This document shows, piece after piece, positions 1 through 8,022 of a stretch of 64,000 nucleotides of DNA. The DNA is from an uncultured Oscillospiraceae bacterium (GTDB taxonomy: Bacteria > Bacillota > Clostridia > Oscillospirales > Oscillospiraceae). Position numbers and translations under genes: made by a program. The notes below the pieces were generated by a model. That model was not told the DNA's origin and made no database searches. It was given only the letters and a program-made list of their open reading frames with translations. Position 1 is the first letter of the stretch; each line of letters starts with the position of its first letter. The stretch spans positions 1 through 64,000 of the forward strand of contig CAKTOF010000007.1 in assembly GCA_934589675.1 (NCBI GenBank), given 5' to 3'.

Positions 1-121
1 TGTTGCACTTTTCCTGAAGTCGCCTTCGGCGGGCGTTACCCGTTATCCTTGCCCTGTGGAGCCCGGACTTTCCTCATTCGCGGAGATTTCTCCCCGCGCC
101 CGCGGCTGTCCGGCCCGGTCG
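1..121 (-). ncRNA. rnpB: RNase P RNA, 5' part (runs off window start)
   Basis: Catalytic RNA of RNase P, which matures tRNA 5' ends. Read on the minus strand, the segment carries the conserved block GAGGAAAGTCCGGGCTCC, then AGGGCA, a TAACGCCCG block and AGTGCAACA, in the order found in the 5' third of bacterial RNase P RNA. The 5' end is placed near 121 from the upstream promoter. The rest lies outside the window. Confidence 0.93.
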
Positions 122-128
122 CGCGTCT

Positions 129-158
129 ATTGTAGCGAATCGCAGTCGGAAAGTCAAA
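129..158 (-). promoter_or_regulatory. rnpB promoter
   Basis: On the minus strand, -35 TTTGAC (153-158) and -10 TACAAT (129-134) are separated by 18 bp. Transcription would begin about 7 nt downstream, at the expected 5' end of RNase P RNA. Confidence 0.8.
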
Positions 159-179
159 CACAACCGCCGTTTCTGCCGC

Positions 180-217
180 ATAGTAAAACGCCCTCCGACC
201 GGCCGGTCGGAGGGCGT
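180..217 (-). terminator. Terminator of the Clp ATPase gene
   Basis: Perfect 13-bp stem (188-200 with 205-217, loop GGCC) lies 11 nt beyond the stop codon of the minus-strand clp gene and is followed by a short T-rich run. It separates that gene from rnpB. Confidence 0.75.
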
Positions 218-228
218 CCTGTGTCTGT

Positions 229-2532
229 TCAGAGCGAGTTGAATTTCAGCTCGCCGTTTTCCGCAGAAAGGTCGATGCGGGTGACGGGTTCGAGATAGCT
301 GTCGATGATCTTCTCGGCCATCGGATCCTCGATGAGCTTCTGGACGGTGCGGCGCAGATTGCGCGCGCCATACGTCGCCGAGTATGACTTTTCCGCCAGC
401 AGATCCAGCACGCTGTCGTCCCATGTGACGTCGACGCCGTGCTCGGCCATGGCCGATTTCAGCTCGCCGAGCATAATGGCCGCGATGGCGCGGAAATTGT
501 CCTCCGTAAGCTTGTTGAAGCAGATGACCTCGTCGACGCGGTTGAGGAATTCCGGCCGCAGGAACTCGCCGAGGGCCTTCATGGCCTTGTCGCGGCTGAG
601 CTCGTTCAGGCTCCGGCCGAAGCCGACGGAGCCGTCCTTCCGGTCGGAGCCGGCGTTGGACGTCATGATGATGACGGCGTTTTCAAAGTTCACGACGCGG
701 CCATGCGCATCCGTGATGCGTCCGTCGTCGAGGATCTGGAGCAGGATGTTCAGCACGTCCGGGTGCGCCTTTTCGATCTCGTCGAACAGGATGACGCAGT
801 ACGGCTTGCGGCGCACCTTCTCGGTCAGCTGGCCTGCCTCGTCGTAGCCGACATAGCCCGGAGGCGAGCCGATGATCTTTGAGACGGAGTGCTTTTCCAT
901 ATACTCAGACATATCGAGCCGGAACAGATTCTCTGTCGAGTCAAAAAGCTCGGCCGCAAGCTGCTTGACAAGCTCTGTCTTTCCCACGCCGGTCGAGCCG
1001 ACGAAGATGAACGACACCGGACGGCGCTTGGCCGAGATGCCCGCGCGGCTGCGGCGGATGGCCGTTGCAACGGCGTGGACGGCCTCGTCCTGACCGATGA
1101 TGTGCTCCTTGAGACGATCCTCCAGATTCTTCAGCTGCTCATACTCCTGCTCTCGGATCTTGCTGGCCGGGATCTTCGTCCACAGCTCGATGATGCGCGC
1201 GAGGTTGTCGATGGTCAGCGCGGGCGCGGGCTGCTTTTTGAGCGGCTCGAGCTCGCCCTCGATCTGGAACCGGCGCGAGCGGAGCGTGGCAAGGCGCTCA
1301 TAGCTCTCCTGCCGCGGCGTCTCCTCGAGCATGCCGATCTCGAGGTTTACGTCGTCAAGATCCTTCTGCAGCTGCGCAATACGCGAGATGGACGCGCTGC
1401 GCAGGTTGACGTCCGAGCACGCCTCGTCGAGCAGGTCGATGGCCTTGTCGGGCAGAAAGCGGTCGGTGATGTACCGCTCGGACAAAATGACGCACTGGCG
1501 CGCGATCTCGGGCGAGATGGTCACGCCGTGGTAGTCCTCATAATAGTGTGCAATGCCGCGCAGGATCTCGACCGCCTCGTCCACCGTCGGCTCGGCAACG
1601 GTCACGGGCTGGAAGCGGCGCTCGAGCGCAGCATCCTTTTCGATGTATTTCCGGTATTCGGCAAACGTCGTCGCGCCGATGACCTGGATCTCGCCGCGCG
1701 AGAGCGCAGGCTTTAGGATGTTGGCGGCGTTCATGCTGCCCTCGGCGTCGCCCGCGCCGACGAGGTTGTGCACCTCGTCGATGACGAGGATGATATTGCC
1801 GAGCTTCTTGATCTCGTCGATGAGGCTCTTCATGCGGCTTTCAAACTGGCCGCGGAACTGCGTCCCGGCGACCATGGCCGTCATGTCGAGCAGGTAGACC
1901 TCGCGGTCGCGCAGCTTGAACGGGACGTCGCCCGAGACAATCTTCTGCGCCAGCCCCTCGGCGATGGCCGTCTTGCCGACGCCCGGCTCGCCGATGAGGC
2001 AAGGGTTGTTCTTCTGGCGGCGGTTTAAGATCTGGATGACGCGCTCGGTCTCGATCTCGCGTCCGATCACGCGGTCAAGGCCGCCGGCGCGGGCTTTGTC
2101 CGTAAGGTTCTGGCAGTACGTCTCGAGGAACTTCTTCTTTTTTGAGCCGCGCGCGGATGCGGATTTTCCGCTCTCGCGCGATTCCTTCGGCTCGCGCGGG
2201 GGCGGCGCCGGCTGGGCGTCGCCCGACGAGAAGAGCTTGTTGAGGAACGGGAACGTCGCAGTCTGGCTGCTGTCCTCGTCGCCCTCGGGTTCTTCCTCCG
2301 GGACTGTGAGGGCATCCTCGCCGCCGAGCGCCTCGAGCATCTCGCCGGACAGACTGTCGAGGTCCTCCTCGCTGATGCCCATTTTCTGCATCAGATCCTC
2401 CACCGGCTTGATGTTCAGCTCCTTGGCGCACTTGAGGCAAAGCCCCTCATTTTTGGATGTGCCGTTTTCGATTTTGGTGATGAAGATCACGGCCACGTTT
2501 TTCTTGCATCTGGAACACAACGTTGGCTGCAT
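229..2532 (-). CDS. ClpC/ClpE-like AAA+ unfoldase with N-terminal zinc finger
   Basis: ATP-driven unfoldase that would feed substrates to ClpP. The 767-residue protein opens with a C4 zinc finger (C6, C9, C32, C35), as in ClpE and McsA, and lacks the Clp N-domain repeats of ClpC. An acidic, low-complexity linker (about 70-130) leads to AAA-1 (Walker A GEPGVGKT 181-188, Walker B near 247-253), a short middle region (about 385-475) and AAA-2 (GSTGVGKT 512-519). A VGFG tetrapeptide in AAA-2 sits where the ClpP-binding loop is expected. The start has AAGGAG 8-10 nt upstream. It has its own promoter and terminator, so it is probably monocistronic. ClpE versus a shortened ClpC cannot be settled by eye. 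Confidence 0.9.
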   Translation of the reverse strand: MQPTLCSRCKKNVAVIFITKIENGTSKNEGLCLKCAKELNIKPVEDLMQKMGISEEDLDSLSGEMLEALGGEDALTVPEEEPEGDEDSSQTATFPFLNKLFSSGDAQPAPPPREPKESRESGKSASARGSKKKKFLETYCQNLTDKARAGGLDRVIGREIETERVIQILNRRQKNNPCLIGEPGVGKTAIAEGLAQKIVSGDVPFKLRDREVYLLDMTAMVAGTQFRGQFESRMKSLIDEIKKLGNIILVIDEVHNLVGAGDAEGSMNAANILKPALSRGEIQVIGATTFAEYRKYIEKDAALERRFQPVTVAEPTVDEAVEILRGIAHYYEDYHGVTISPEIARQCVILSERYITDRFLPDKAIDLLDEACSDVNLRSASISRIAQLQKDLDDVNLEIGMLEETPRQESYERLATLRSRRFQIEGELEPLKKQPAPALTIDNLARIIELWTKIPASKIREQEYEQLKNLEDRLKEHIIGQDEAVHAVATAIRRSRAGISAKRRPVSFIFVGSTGVGKTELVKQLAAELFDSTENLFRLDMSEYMEKHSVSKIIGSPPGYVGYDEAGQLTEKVRRKPYCVILFDEIEKAHPDVLNILLQILDDGRITDAHGRVVNFENAVIIMTSNAGSDRKDGSVGFGRSLNELSRDKAMKALGEFLRPEFLNRVDEVICFNKLTEDNFRAIAAIMLGELKSAMAEHGVDVTWDDSVLDLLAEKSYSATYGARNLRRTVQKLIEDPMAEKIIDSYLEPVTRIDLSAENGELKFNSL

Positions 2533-2560
2533 GGCAAAAACTCCTTAAAACTGCTGTGGG

Positions 2561-2629
2561 TCTGCCCATCCGGGCAGAGAGGGTACAATATTTTTTCAGT
2601 ATCATAACAGGTACACTGAGAAAAAGCAA
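2561..2629 (-). promoter_or_regulatory. Promoter and 5'UTR hairpin of the clp gene
   Basis: Minus-strand -35 TTGCTT (2624-2629), 17-bp spacer, -10 TATGAT (2601-2606). The leader contains a perfect hairpin, TCTGCCC-atcc-GGGCAGA (2561-2578), between the start site and the SD. No CtsR-type direct repeat is visible. Confidence 0.7.
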
Positions 2630-2638
2630 ATTCCAAAA

Positions 2639-3808
2639 TTACGGGATAAACAGCGAGGCCGAATTGCCCGAGATGAGCAGCGCCGTCCCGTCGCTGCGCT
2701 GCAAAACGCGCGTTGCCGCGCCTGTGTCGGTCTGCTGCGCGTAGAGCGTCAGATCCTGCGTGTAGATGTTCAGCCCGTCGACCGTCAGCACGGCCAGATA
2801 CGCCCCGCTCGCCGAGACGCTGAGCACCTCGATGCCGAGGTAGAGTTCCTTCGCCTCAAGCGTTCCGGCGTCGACCGTCACGACGGAGTAGCGGCTGCCT
2901 GCCTGATATGTATTCAGCGCAAGCGTGAGAAATCCGTCGCCTCCGAGCGAGTAGTCCTTCAGATAGCGCCCGCCGTAGTCGTACCGGCCCGTCAGCGTAC
3001 CATCCGTGCCGGCAAAGACGGCCTCCGTCTCACCGACCGCGCACAGGTCGCTGTCCGTCAGGTAGTCAAGGTCATAGACAAGCAGATTGCCGAGCGAGAT
3101 GGCCGCTGGATCGTCCTGCGAGCCGGTGTCAAAGAGCTCGAGCGTGCTCTCATACGCGTGCTCGCTCTGCCCCGCCGCGATGGCCGCGGCCTGCCCGCCG
3201 CGCTCTGAGACGGCGCAAGGGCTTAAAAAGCTGCTGGAGGAATACCATTTATAGATCTCCTGCTGCTTGCTGTCCAGAATGGTCAGAACGGTCTTTTTCC
3301 CGTCCTCGACGGCGCAGTACGCGACGGCGCCGCCGGAGGAAATATCCGCATCAAGCAGCGTGCCGCCGGCCGTGACGTCCGCCGTCACGCCGCGCGAGTG
3401 GTCGATGGCGAGCAGCGCCGTGCCGCCGATGTCGTAGGCAAGCGTGACCGAATCGCCGGACTGCACAGCCGGCGCGGAGAAGCTGCGCGCGGCGGTGTAG
3501 CGCTCGGCGCCGTTTTTGTCAAAGACCGTCACGCCGCCGACAGATGCGACGGCAAGCCCGTCGCCGGCTGCGGCATAGGCGTTGGAGCTGTGCTGGTCAT
3601 AGACGAACCGGCCGTCTGTATCCGAGCGCGAAACGCCGAGGTAGCGCACAAAGCGCCGCACGCCGTCGAGGCTCACGCCGCCGCGCAGCAGAACGATCAC
3701 AACAATGGCCGTGACCGCGGCAACGGCCAGCACGGCCGCGAGCACGCGAAGCCATGTCTTTTTCGGCTCTCGCTCGGGATAAATGCGTGTGATATTATCC
3801 TCCGACAT
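2639..3808 (-). CDS. DUF5711-like membrane-anchored protein
   Basis: 389 residues counted from the MSEDN start, chosen because GGGGAGG lies about 9 nt upstream. A 24-residue upstream extension (ATG at 3832) is less likely. After a short charged cytoplasmic tail comes one hydrophobic helix (about residues 18-42). The remaining about 340 extracytoplasmic residues form repeated beta-strand segments with V-x-V-x-D patterns, suggesting a beta-propeller-like fold. Resemblance to DUF5711 is by recognition only; biochemical function is unknown. It is the last gene of the operon that starts with the penicillin-binding protein and overlaps the end of truA by 14 nt, so it is probably translationally coupled. 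Confidence 0.7.
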   Translation of the reverse strand: MSEDNITRIYPEREPKKTWLRVLAAVLAVAAVTAIVVIVLLRGGVSLDGVRRFVRYLGVSRSDTDGRFVYDQHSSNAYAAAGDGLAVASVGGVTVFDKNGAERYTAARSFSAPAVQSGDSVTLAYDIGGTALLAIDHSRGVTADVTAGGTLLDADISSGGAVAYCAVEDGKKTVLTILDSKQQEIYKWYSSSSFLSPCAVSERGGQAAAIAAGQSEHAYESTLELFDTGSQDDPAAISLGNLLVYDLDYLTDSDLCAVGETEAVFAGTDGTLTGRYDYGGRYLKDYSLGGDGFLTLALNTYQAGSRYSVVTVDAGTLEAKELYLGIEVLSVSASGAYLAVLTVDGLNIYTQDLTLYAQQTDTGAATRVLQRSDGTALLISGNSASLFIP

Positions 3809-4562
3809 GGAATTTCGCCTCCCCGTCGTCATACCAAAGCTGCGACATATAAAGCCCGCCCGGCGGGACGGTCGGCCCGGCGGCGGTGCGGTCGCCGGAC
3901 GCCAGAAGCGCGCCGATGCCGTCCGGCGCGATCTTGCCCTCCGCGCAGTAGACGACCGTGCCGGTCATCGCGCGGACCATATTGTAGAGGAATCCGTCTG
4001 CGCACACGCGCAGCTCGATCATCTCGCCATGGCGCTCGACGTTGAAATGGTACACGGTGCGTACCGTCGTGCGCGTCTCGGTCCCGACGGAGCGCACGGC
4101 GGCGAAGTCGTGCGTTCCGACAAACTGCGAGGCGGCCTGCTGCATGATGCGTTCGTCGAGCGGGCGCGGATAGAACCACGCGCGGTTGACATAAAACGGG
4201 TCACGCAGGCGGGTATTATAAATGAGATACGTATACTCCTTGCGCACGCACGAGCCGATGGCGTTGAATCCGTCGTGCACGTCGAACGCGCGCAGCACGG
4301 CGATGTCGCCGGGCAGGTGCGTGTTGAGCGCGAGCGGCAGCCGCTCAGCCGGGATGCGCGAGGTCGTGTGGAAATTGGCGATGTAGACCCTGGCGTGGAC
4401 GCCCGCGTCCGTGCGGCCGCAGCCGACCATCTTCACGGGGTGATCGCAGACGGCGCTGGCCGCGCGCTCGAGCGTCTGCCCGACCGTGACCTCCGTCTTC
4501 TGGACCTGCCAGCCGTGATAGGCCGTGCCGTCATACATCAGTTGCAGTGCGATGTTGCGCAT
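3795..4562 (-). CDS. truA: tRNA pseudouridine(38-40) synthase TruA
   Basis: Converts uridines 38-40 of the tRNA anticodon arm to pseudouridine. The 255-residue length is typical. The catalytic region reads GRTDAGVHA (about residues 48-56), with the nucleophilic Asp in the RTDAG motif. The late motif DGFLYNMVRAMTG is the conserved RNA-binding and active-site segment of TruA. The ATG at 4562 is preceded by GGAGG, and the gene starts 8 nt after the EcfT stop. It sits in an ECF transporter operon; ecfA-ecfT-truA is a common Firmicutes gene order. Confidence 0.97.
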   Translation of the reverse strand: MRNIALQLMYDGTAYHGWQVQKTEVTVGQTLERAASAVCDHPVKMVGCGRTDAGVHARVYIANFHTTSRIPAERLPLALNTHLPGDIAVLRAFDVHDGFNAIGSCVRKEYTYLIYNTRLRDPFYVNRAWFYPRPLDERIMQQAASQFVGTHDFAAVRSVGTETRTTVRTVYHFNVERHGEMIELRVCADGFLYNMVRAMTGTVVYCAEGKIAPDGIGALLASGDRTAAGPTVPPGGLYMSQLWYDDGEAKFHVGG

Positions 4563-4570
4563 AATGCCTC

Positions 4571-5377
4571 CTACAAGCCGAACCGGCGCAGCGTGACGAC
4601 GGCCGCAATGAGCGCCGCGCATGTAAAATACGCCGCTGCGTCCGCTTTTCCGTAGCGCAGCTGCTTCATGCGCGTGCGGCCCTCGCCGCCGTGGTAGCAG
4701 CGGCACTCCATGGCTGTGGCCAGCTCGTCTGCGCGGCGGAACGCGCTGATGAACAGCGGCACGAGCACGGGAATGAGCGCCTTGGCGCGCCGGATGAGGC
4801 TGCCGGACTCGAAATCGGCGCCGCGCGCCTTCTGCGCGGAGATGATCTTGTCCGTCTCCTCGATGAGCGTCGGGATAAAGCGCAGCGCGATGGACATGAC
4901 CATCGCCAGCTCGTGCACCGGAACACGGATCTTCTTGAGCGGCCCGAGCAGGCTCTCGATGCCGTCGGTCAGCGCGATGGGCGAGGTCGTGTACGTCAGC
5001 AGGAACGTCCCCATGACGAGCATAATGATGCGGATGACCATAAAAAACGCGGTCCGGACGCCCTCGCGGGAAATGGTGAACACCCAGAACTTTGCAATGA
5101 CGTGCTCTCCGCCCGTGTAGAGGACATTGAGCAGCGCCGTGAGAAGAATGACGATGACGAGCGGCTTGAGCCCGCGCAGCATCGTTTTGAGTCTGATGCG
5201 GCTGACCGCGATGCACAAGGCCAGAAACGCGAACATCAGTCCGTAGGAAATGAACCACTTGGCAAGAAACAGCGCCACGATGTAGCCGATGACCGCGACG
5301 AGCTTCGTGCGCGGGTCGAGCCGGTGCAGCAGCGTATTGCCGGGGAAATACTGTCCGAGCGTGATGTCCTTCAGCAT
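4571..5377 (-). CDS. ecfT: ECF transporter transmembrane subunit EcfT
   Basis: Membrane scaffold of a group II energy-coupling factor importer. It couples the two ATPases to exchangeable vitamin- or metal-binding S components. The 268-residue protein shows an N-terminal LHRLDPRTKL motif, several membrane helices (about 28-62, 75-90, 110-133, 240-262) and the two coupling-helix signatures with Ala-Arg-Gly character (KARGAD near 187 and ECRCYHG near 225) that contact the ATPases. Its start overlaps the EcfA2 stop by 7 nt. No S-component gene is adjacent, as expected for a module shared by several S proteins elsewhere in the genome. Confidence 0.95.
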   Translation of the reverse strand: MLKDITLGQYFPGNTLLHRLDPRTKLVAVIGYIVALFLAKWFISYGLMFAFLALCIAVSRIRLKTMLRGLKPLVIVILLTALLNVLYTGGEHVIAKFWVFTISREGVRTAFFMVIRIIMLVMGTFLLTYTTSPIALTDGIESLLGPLKKIRVPVHELAMVMSIALRFIPTLIEETDKIISAQKARGADFESGSLIRRAKALIPVLVPLFISAFRRADELATAMECRCYHGGEGRTRMKQLRYGKADAAAYFTCAALIAAVVTLRRFGL

Positions 5378-6267
5378 GGCCGGCCCTCCCGCAGCTGCAG
5401 CAGCGCTGAGACGGCCTGCTCCATCGTGAAAACGGACGGGTCGACGTCAAGCCCCAGCTCGCGCAGCCGCAGCATAACGGACGTGACCATCGGCACGTCG
5501 AGGCCGATCCTCACAAGCTCGTCCGCGCGGGAAAAGACCTCGCGCGGCGCGCCCTGCATGGCGATGCGGCCGTGGTCGAGCACGACGAGGCGGTCGGCCG
5601 TCTCGGCGACCTCCTCCATGGAGTGGCTGACCATCAGGATCGTCGCGTTCGTGGCCTTCTGATAGTCGCAGATGTTCTTCAGAACGCTCTCACTGCCGAC
5701 GGGATCGAGCCCGGCCGTCGGCTCGTCCAGAATGAGCACGTCCGGCTCCATGGCGATGACGCCCGCGATAGCCGCGCGGCGCTTCTGTCCGCCGGAAAGG
5801 TCGAACGGCGAGCGGTCAAGCTGCTCGGCCGTCAGCCCCGCAAAGCCCGCAGCGCGCTCGACGCGGCGGGCGATCTCGTCGTCAGGAAGTCCCATGTTGC
5901 GCGGGCCGAAGGCGATGTCGCGCCGGACGGTCTCCTCAAAGAGCTGGTATTCCGGATACTGGAACACGAGCCCGACCTTGAAGCGGATGGAGCGCGTAAA
6001 TTCCTTCGACTGAAAAATGTCCTGCCCGTCGAAGAGCACCTGCCCCTGCGTCGGGCGCAGCAGGCCGTTGAGATGCTGCATAAGCGTCGACTTCCCGGAG
6101 CCCGTGTGCCCGATGATGCCGACAAATTCGCCGCGCGCGGCGGAAAAATCCACATGGTCGAGCGCGACATGCTCAAACGGCGTGCCGGCGCTGTAGGTAT
6201 GCGTCAGGTTTTTGGTTTCGATGATCGGCGTCAATTCTTTTTCTCTTCCTCCGTACCGTGGGGTCAT
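5371..6267 (-). CDS. ecfA2: ECF transporter ATP-binding subunit EcfA2
   Basis: One of the two paired ATPases of the ECF module. Walker A is GHTGSGKST, the Q-loop VFQYPEYQLFEE is the EcfA2 form, the signature is LSGGQKRRAAIAG and Walker B runs into LILDEPTAGLDP, with a switch His in MVSHSMEE. The ATG at 6267 overlaps the EcfA1 stop as ATGA. A TTG about 33 nt downstream, preceded by GGAGGAAG, is a realistic alternative start giving about 287 residues. The C-terminal about 60 residues form the extra domain seen in ECF ATPases. Confidence 0.95.
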   Translation of the reverse strand: MTPRYGGREKELTPIIETKNLTHTYSAGTPFEHVALDHVDFSAARGEFVGIIGHTGSGKSTLMQHLNGLLRPTQGQVLFDGQDIFQSKEFTRSIRFKVGLVFQYPEYQLFEETVRRDIAFGPRNMGLPDDEIARRVERAAGFAGLTAEQLDRSPFDLSGGQKRRAAIAGVIAMEPDVLILDEPTAGLDPVGSESVLKNICDYQKATNATILMVSHSMEEVAETADRLVVLDHGRIAMQGAPREVFSRADELVRIGLDVPMVTSVMLRLRELGLDVDPSVFTMEQAVSALLQLREGRPC

Positions 6268-7127
6268 GCCGAAAAGGCGGCATAGATGGCCTGTGCGCAG
6301 TCCTCCACGCTCAGGGCGGAAAGCGGCAGGTTCAGGCCGTGCCGCCGCAGTTCAAACAAAAGGCGCGTCGTGTCCGGGACGGTGAGCTGCGCGTGATCGA
6401 GCAGCTCCACCTGCGAAAATACGTCCGCCGGCGTGCCGTCGGCGATGATCTTCCCGTCGCTCATGACGGCGACGCGGTCGGCCGCGATGGCCTCGCGCAT
6501 ATGGTGCGTGATGAGCACGACGGTGACGCCGTGCTCGCGGTTGAGCTCCAAGATCGTCGAGATGACCTCCCGCCTGCCCTGCGGGTCGAGCATGGCCGTC
6601 GGCTCGTCGAGCACGATGCACTTCGGCTGCATGGCCAGCACGCCCGCGATGGCGATGCGCTGCTTCTGCCCGCCGGAGAGAAGGTGCGGCGCGTGCAGCG
6701 CGTACTCGCTCATGCCGACGGCGGCGAGCGCCGCGTCGACGCGCTCGCGGATCTCCTGCGGCGCGACGCCGAGGTTCTCCGGCGCGAAGGCGACGTCCTC
6801 CTCGACGACGTTGGCGACGATCTGGTTGTCCGGATTCTGAAACACCATGCCGACCGTCGAGCGGATGGCAATGAGGTCGTCCTCGCTTTTCGTGTCCATG
6901 CCGTAGACCCACATCGTGCCGCCCGTGGGCAGCAGCACCGCATTGAAGTGCTTGGCCAGCGTCGACTTTCCTGAGCCGTTGTGCCCGAGCACGACGGTAA
7001 ACGAGCCCTCCTCCACCGCAAAATCCAGCCCCTCGAACACCGGAACGGCCAGCTGGCCGCTGTCGCTGTCGGCCGGGTAGGAAAACGACAGCTTTTCTGC
7101 GCGGATGACGTCCGCTCCGCCGCTCAT
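6264..7127 (-). CDS. ecfA1: ECF transporter ATP-binding subunit EcfA1
   Basis: Partner ATPase of EcfA2. Walker A GHNGSGKST, Q-loop VFQNPDNQIVANVVEEDVAF (the EcfA1 form), signature LSGGQKQRIAIAG, Walker B with IVLDEPTAMLDP and H-loop LITHHM are all present. The start at 7127 is chosen because it overlaps the methyltransferase stop as ATGA; the open frame extends 25 codons further upstream without a good SD. The resulting 287 residues is the usual length. Together with EcfA2 and EcfT it forms a complete energizing module. Confidence 0.95.
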   Translation of the reverse strand: MSGGADVIRAEKLSFSYPADSDSGQLAVPVFEGLDFAVEEGSFTVVLGHNGSGKSTLAKHFNAVLLPTGGTMWVYGMDTKSEDDLIAIRSTVGMVFQNPDNQIVANVVEEDVAFAPENLGVAPQEIRERVDAALAAVGMSEYALHAPHLLSGGQKQRIAIAGVLAMQPKCIVLDEPTAMLDPQGRREVISTILELNREHGVTVVLITHHMREAIAADRVAVMSDGKIIADGTPADVFSQVELLDHAQLTVPDTTRLLFELRRHGLNLPLSALSVEDCAQAIYAAFSA

Positions 7128-7984
7128 CTTGTCCAGCGGCCTGTGCTGCCGCACGGAAGGACGAGGCCGGAATCCGTCACGGGGAGGCCAAGCTCGCCGC
7201 ACTCGGAATGGCCGCCGAACTTCTTGCCGACGATGGAGTCGAGAATGTACCCCAGCACGGACGGGGCAAGACCCGTCGTGTAGGAATTGATGATCATAAA
7301 GAGCGGATCGTCCGACAGCACGCCCGCGACGAGCGAGACGAACGGATAAAGATCCTTTTCCAGCTTCCAGATCTCGCCGGACGGGCCGCGGCCGTAGCTC
7401 GGCGGATCCATGATGACGGCGTCATAGCGCCGGCCGCGCCGGATCTCGCGCTCGACAAACTTTGCGCAGTCGTCGACGATATAGCGGATGGGACGAACCT
7501 CAAGGCCGGACGACTTCGCGTTTTCCTTGGCCCATGCCACCATGCCCTTGGCCGCGTCGACGTGGCAGACGCTCGCGCCTGCGGCCGCGGCGGCGATCGT
7601 CGCGCCGCCCGTGTAGGCAAACAGGTTCAGTAAGGAAACCGGCCGGCCGGCCGAGCGGATCTTCTCGTCGATGAAGTCCCAGTTGGCCGCCTGCTCCGGG
7701 AAAATGCCCGTGTGCTTGAAGTTCATGGGCTTGACGTTGAAGGTGAGATTGCGGTAGCCGATCGTCCACCGGTCGGGCAGCGAATGCTGCGACCAGCGGC
7801 CGCCGCCGGACGACGAGCGGGCGTAGCGCGCGTCATAGCCGCTCCAGAGCCGGTCGGCGCGCTTTGTCTGCCAGATGACCTGCGGATCCGGCCGCACGAG
7901 AGTGTAGTTTCCCCAGCGCTCGAGCTTCTCCCCGTCGGAGCAGTCGAGCACCTCATAATCCTTCCACTGGTCTGCTATCCACAT
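7124..7984 (-). CDS. Class I SAM-dependent methyltransferase (RlmI-like)
   Basis: Probable rRNA or tRNA methyltransferase of the COG1092/RlmI group, which includes 23S rRNA m5C1962 enzymes. A Rossmann fold follows an N-terminal substrate-recognition region. SAM motif I is LLNLFAYTGGATIAAAAAG, motif II carries an acidic residue in CHVDAAKGM, and the catalytic motif IV is MDPPSYGRGPSGE. The ATG at 7984 (286 residues) is preferred because GGAG lies 12 nt upstream; a TTG at 8011 would add nine residues. The exact target cannot be deduced. It lies between the PBP and the ECF genes and overlaps ecfA1 by ATGA. Confidence 0.85.
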   Translation of the reverse strand: MWIADQWKDYEVLDCSDGEKLERWGNYTLVRPDPQVIWQTKRADRLWSGYDARYARSSSGGGRWSQHSLPDRWTIGYRNLTFNVKPMNFKHTGIFPEQAANWDFIDEKIRSAGRPVSLLNLFAYTGGATIAAAAAGASVCHVDAAKGMVAWAKENAKSSGLEVRPIRYIVDDCAKFVEREIRRGRRYDAVIMDPPSYGRGPSGEIWKLEKDLYPFVSLVAGVLSDDPLFMIINSYTTGLAPSVLGYILDSIVGKKFGGHSECGELGLPVTDSGLVLPCGSTGRWTR

Positions 7985-8022
7985 AAGCGATCGTGTCTCC
8001 AAATCTTTCAAATCTATTGATG

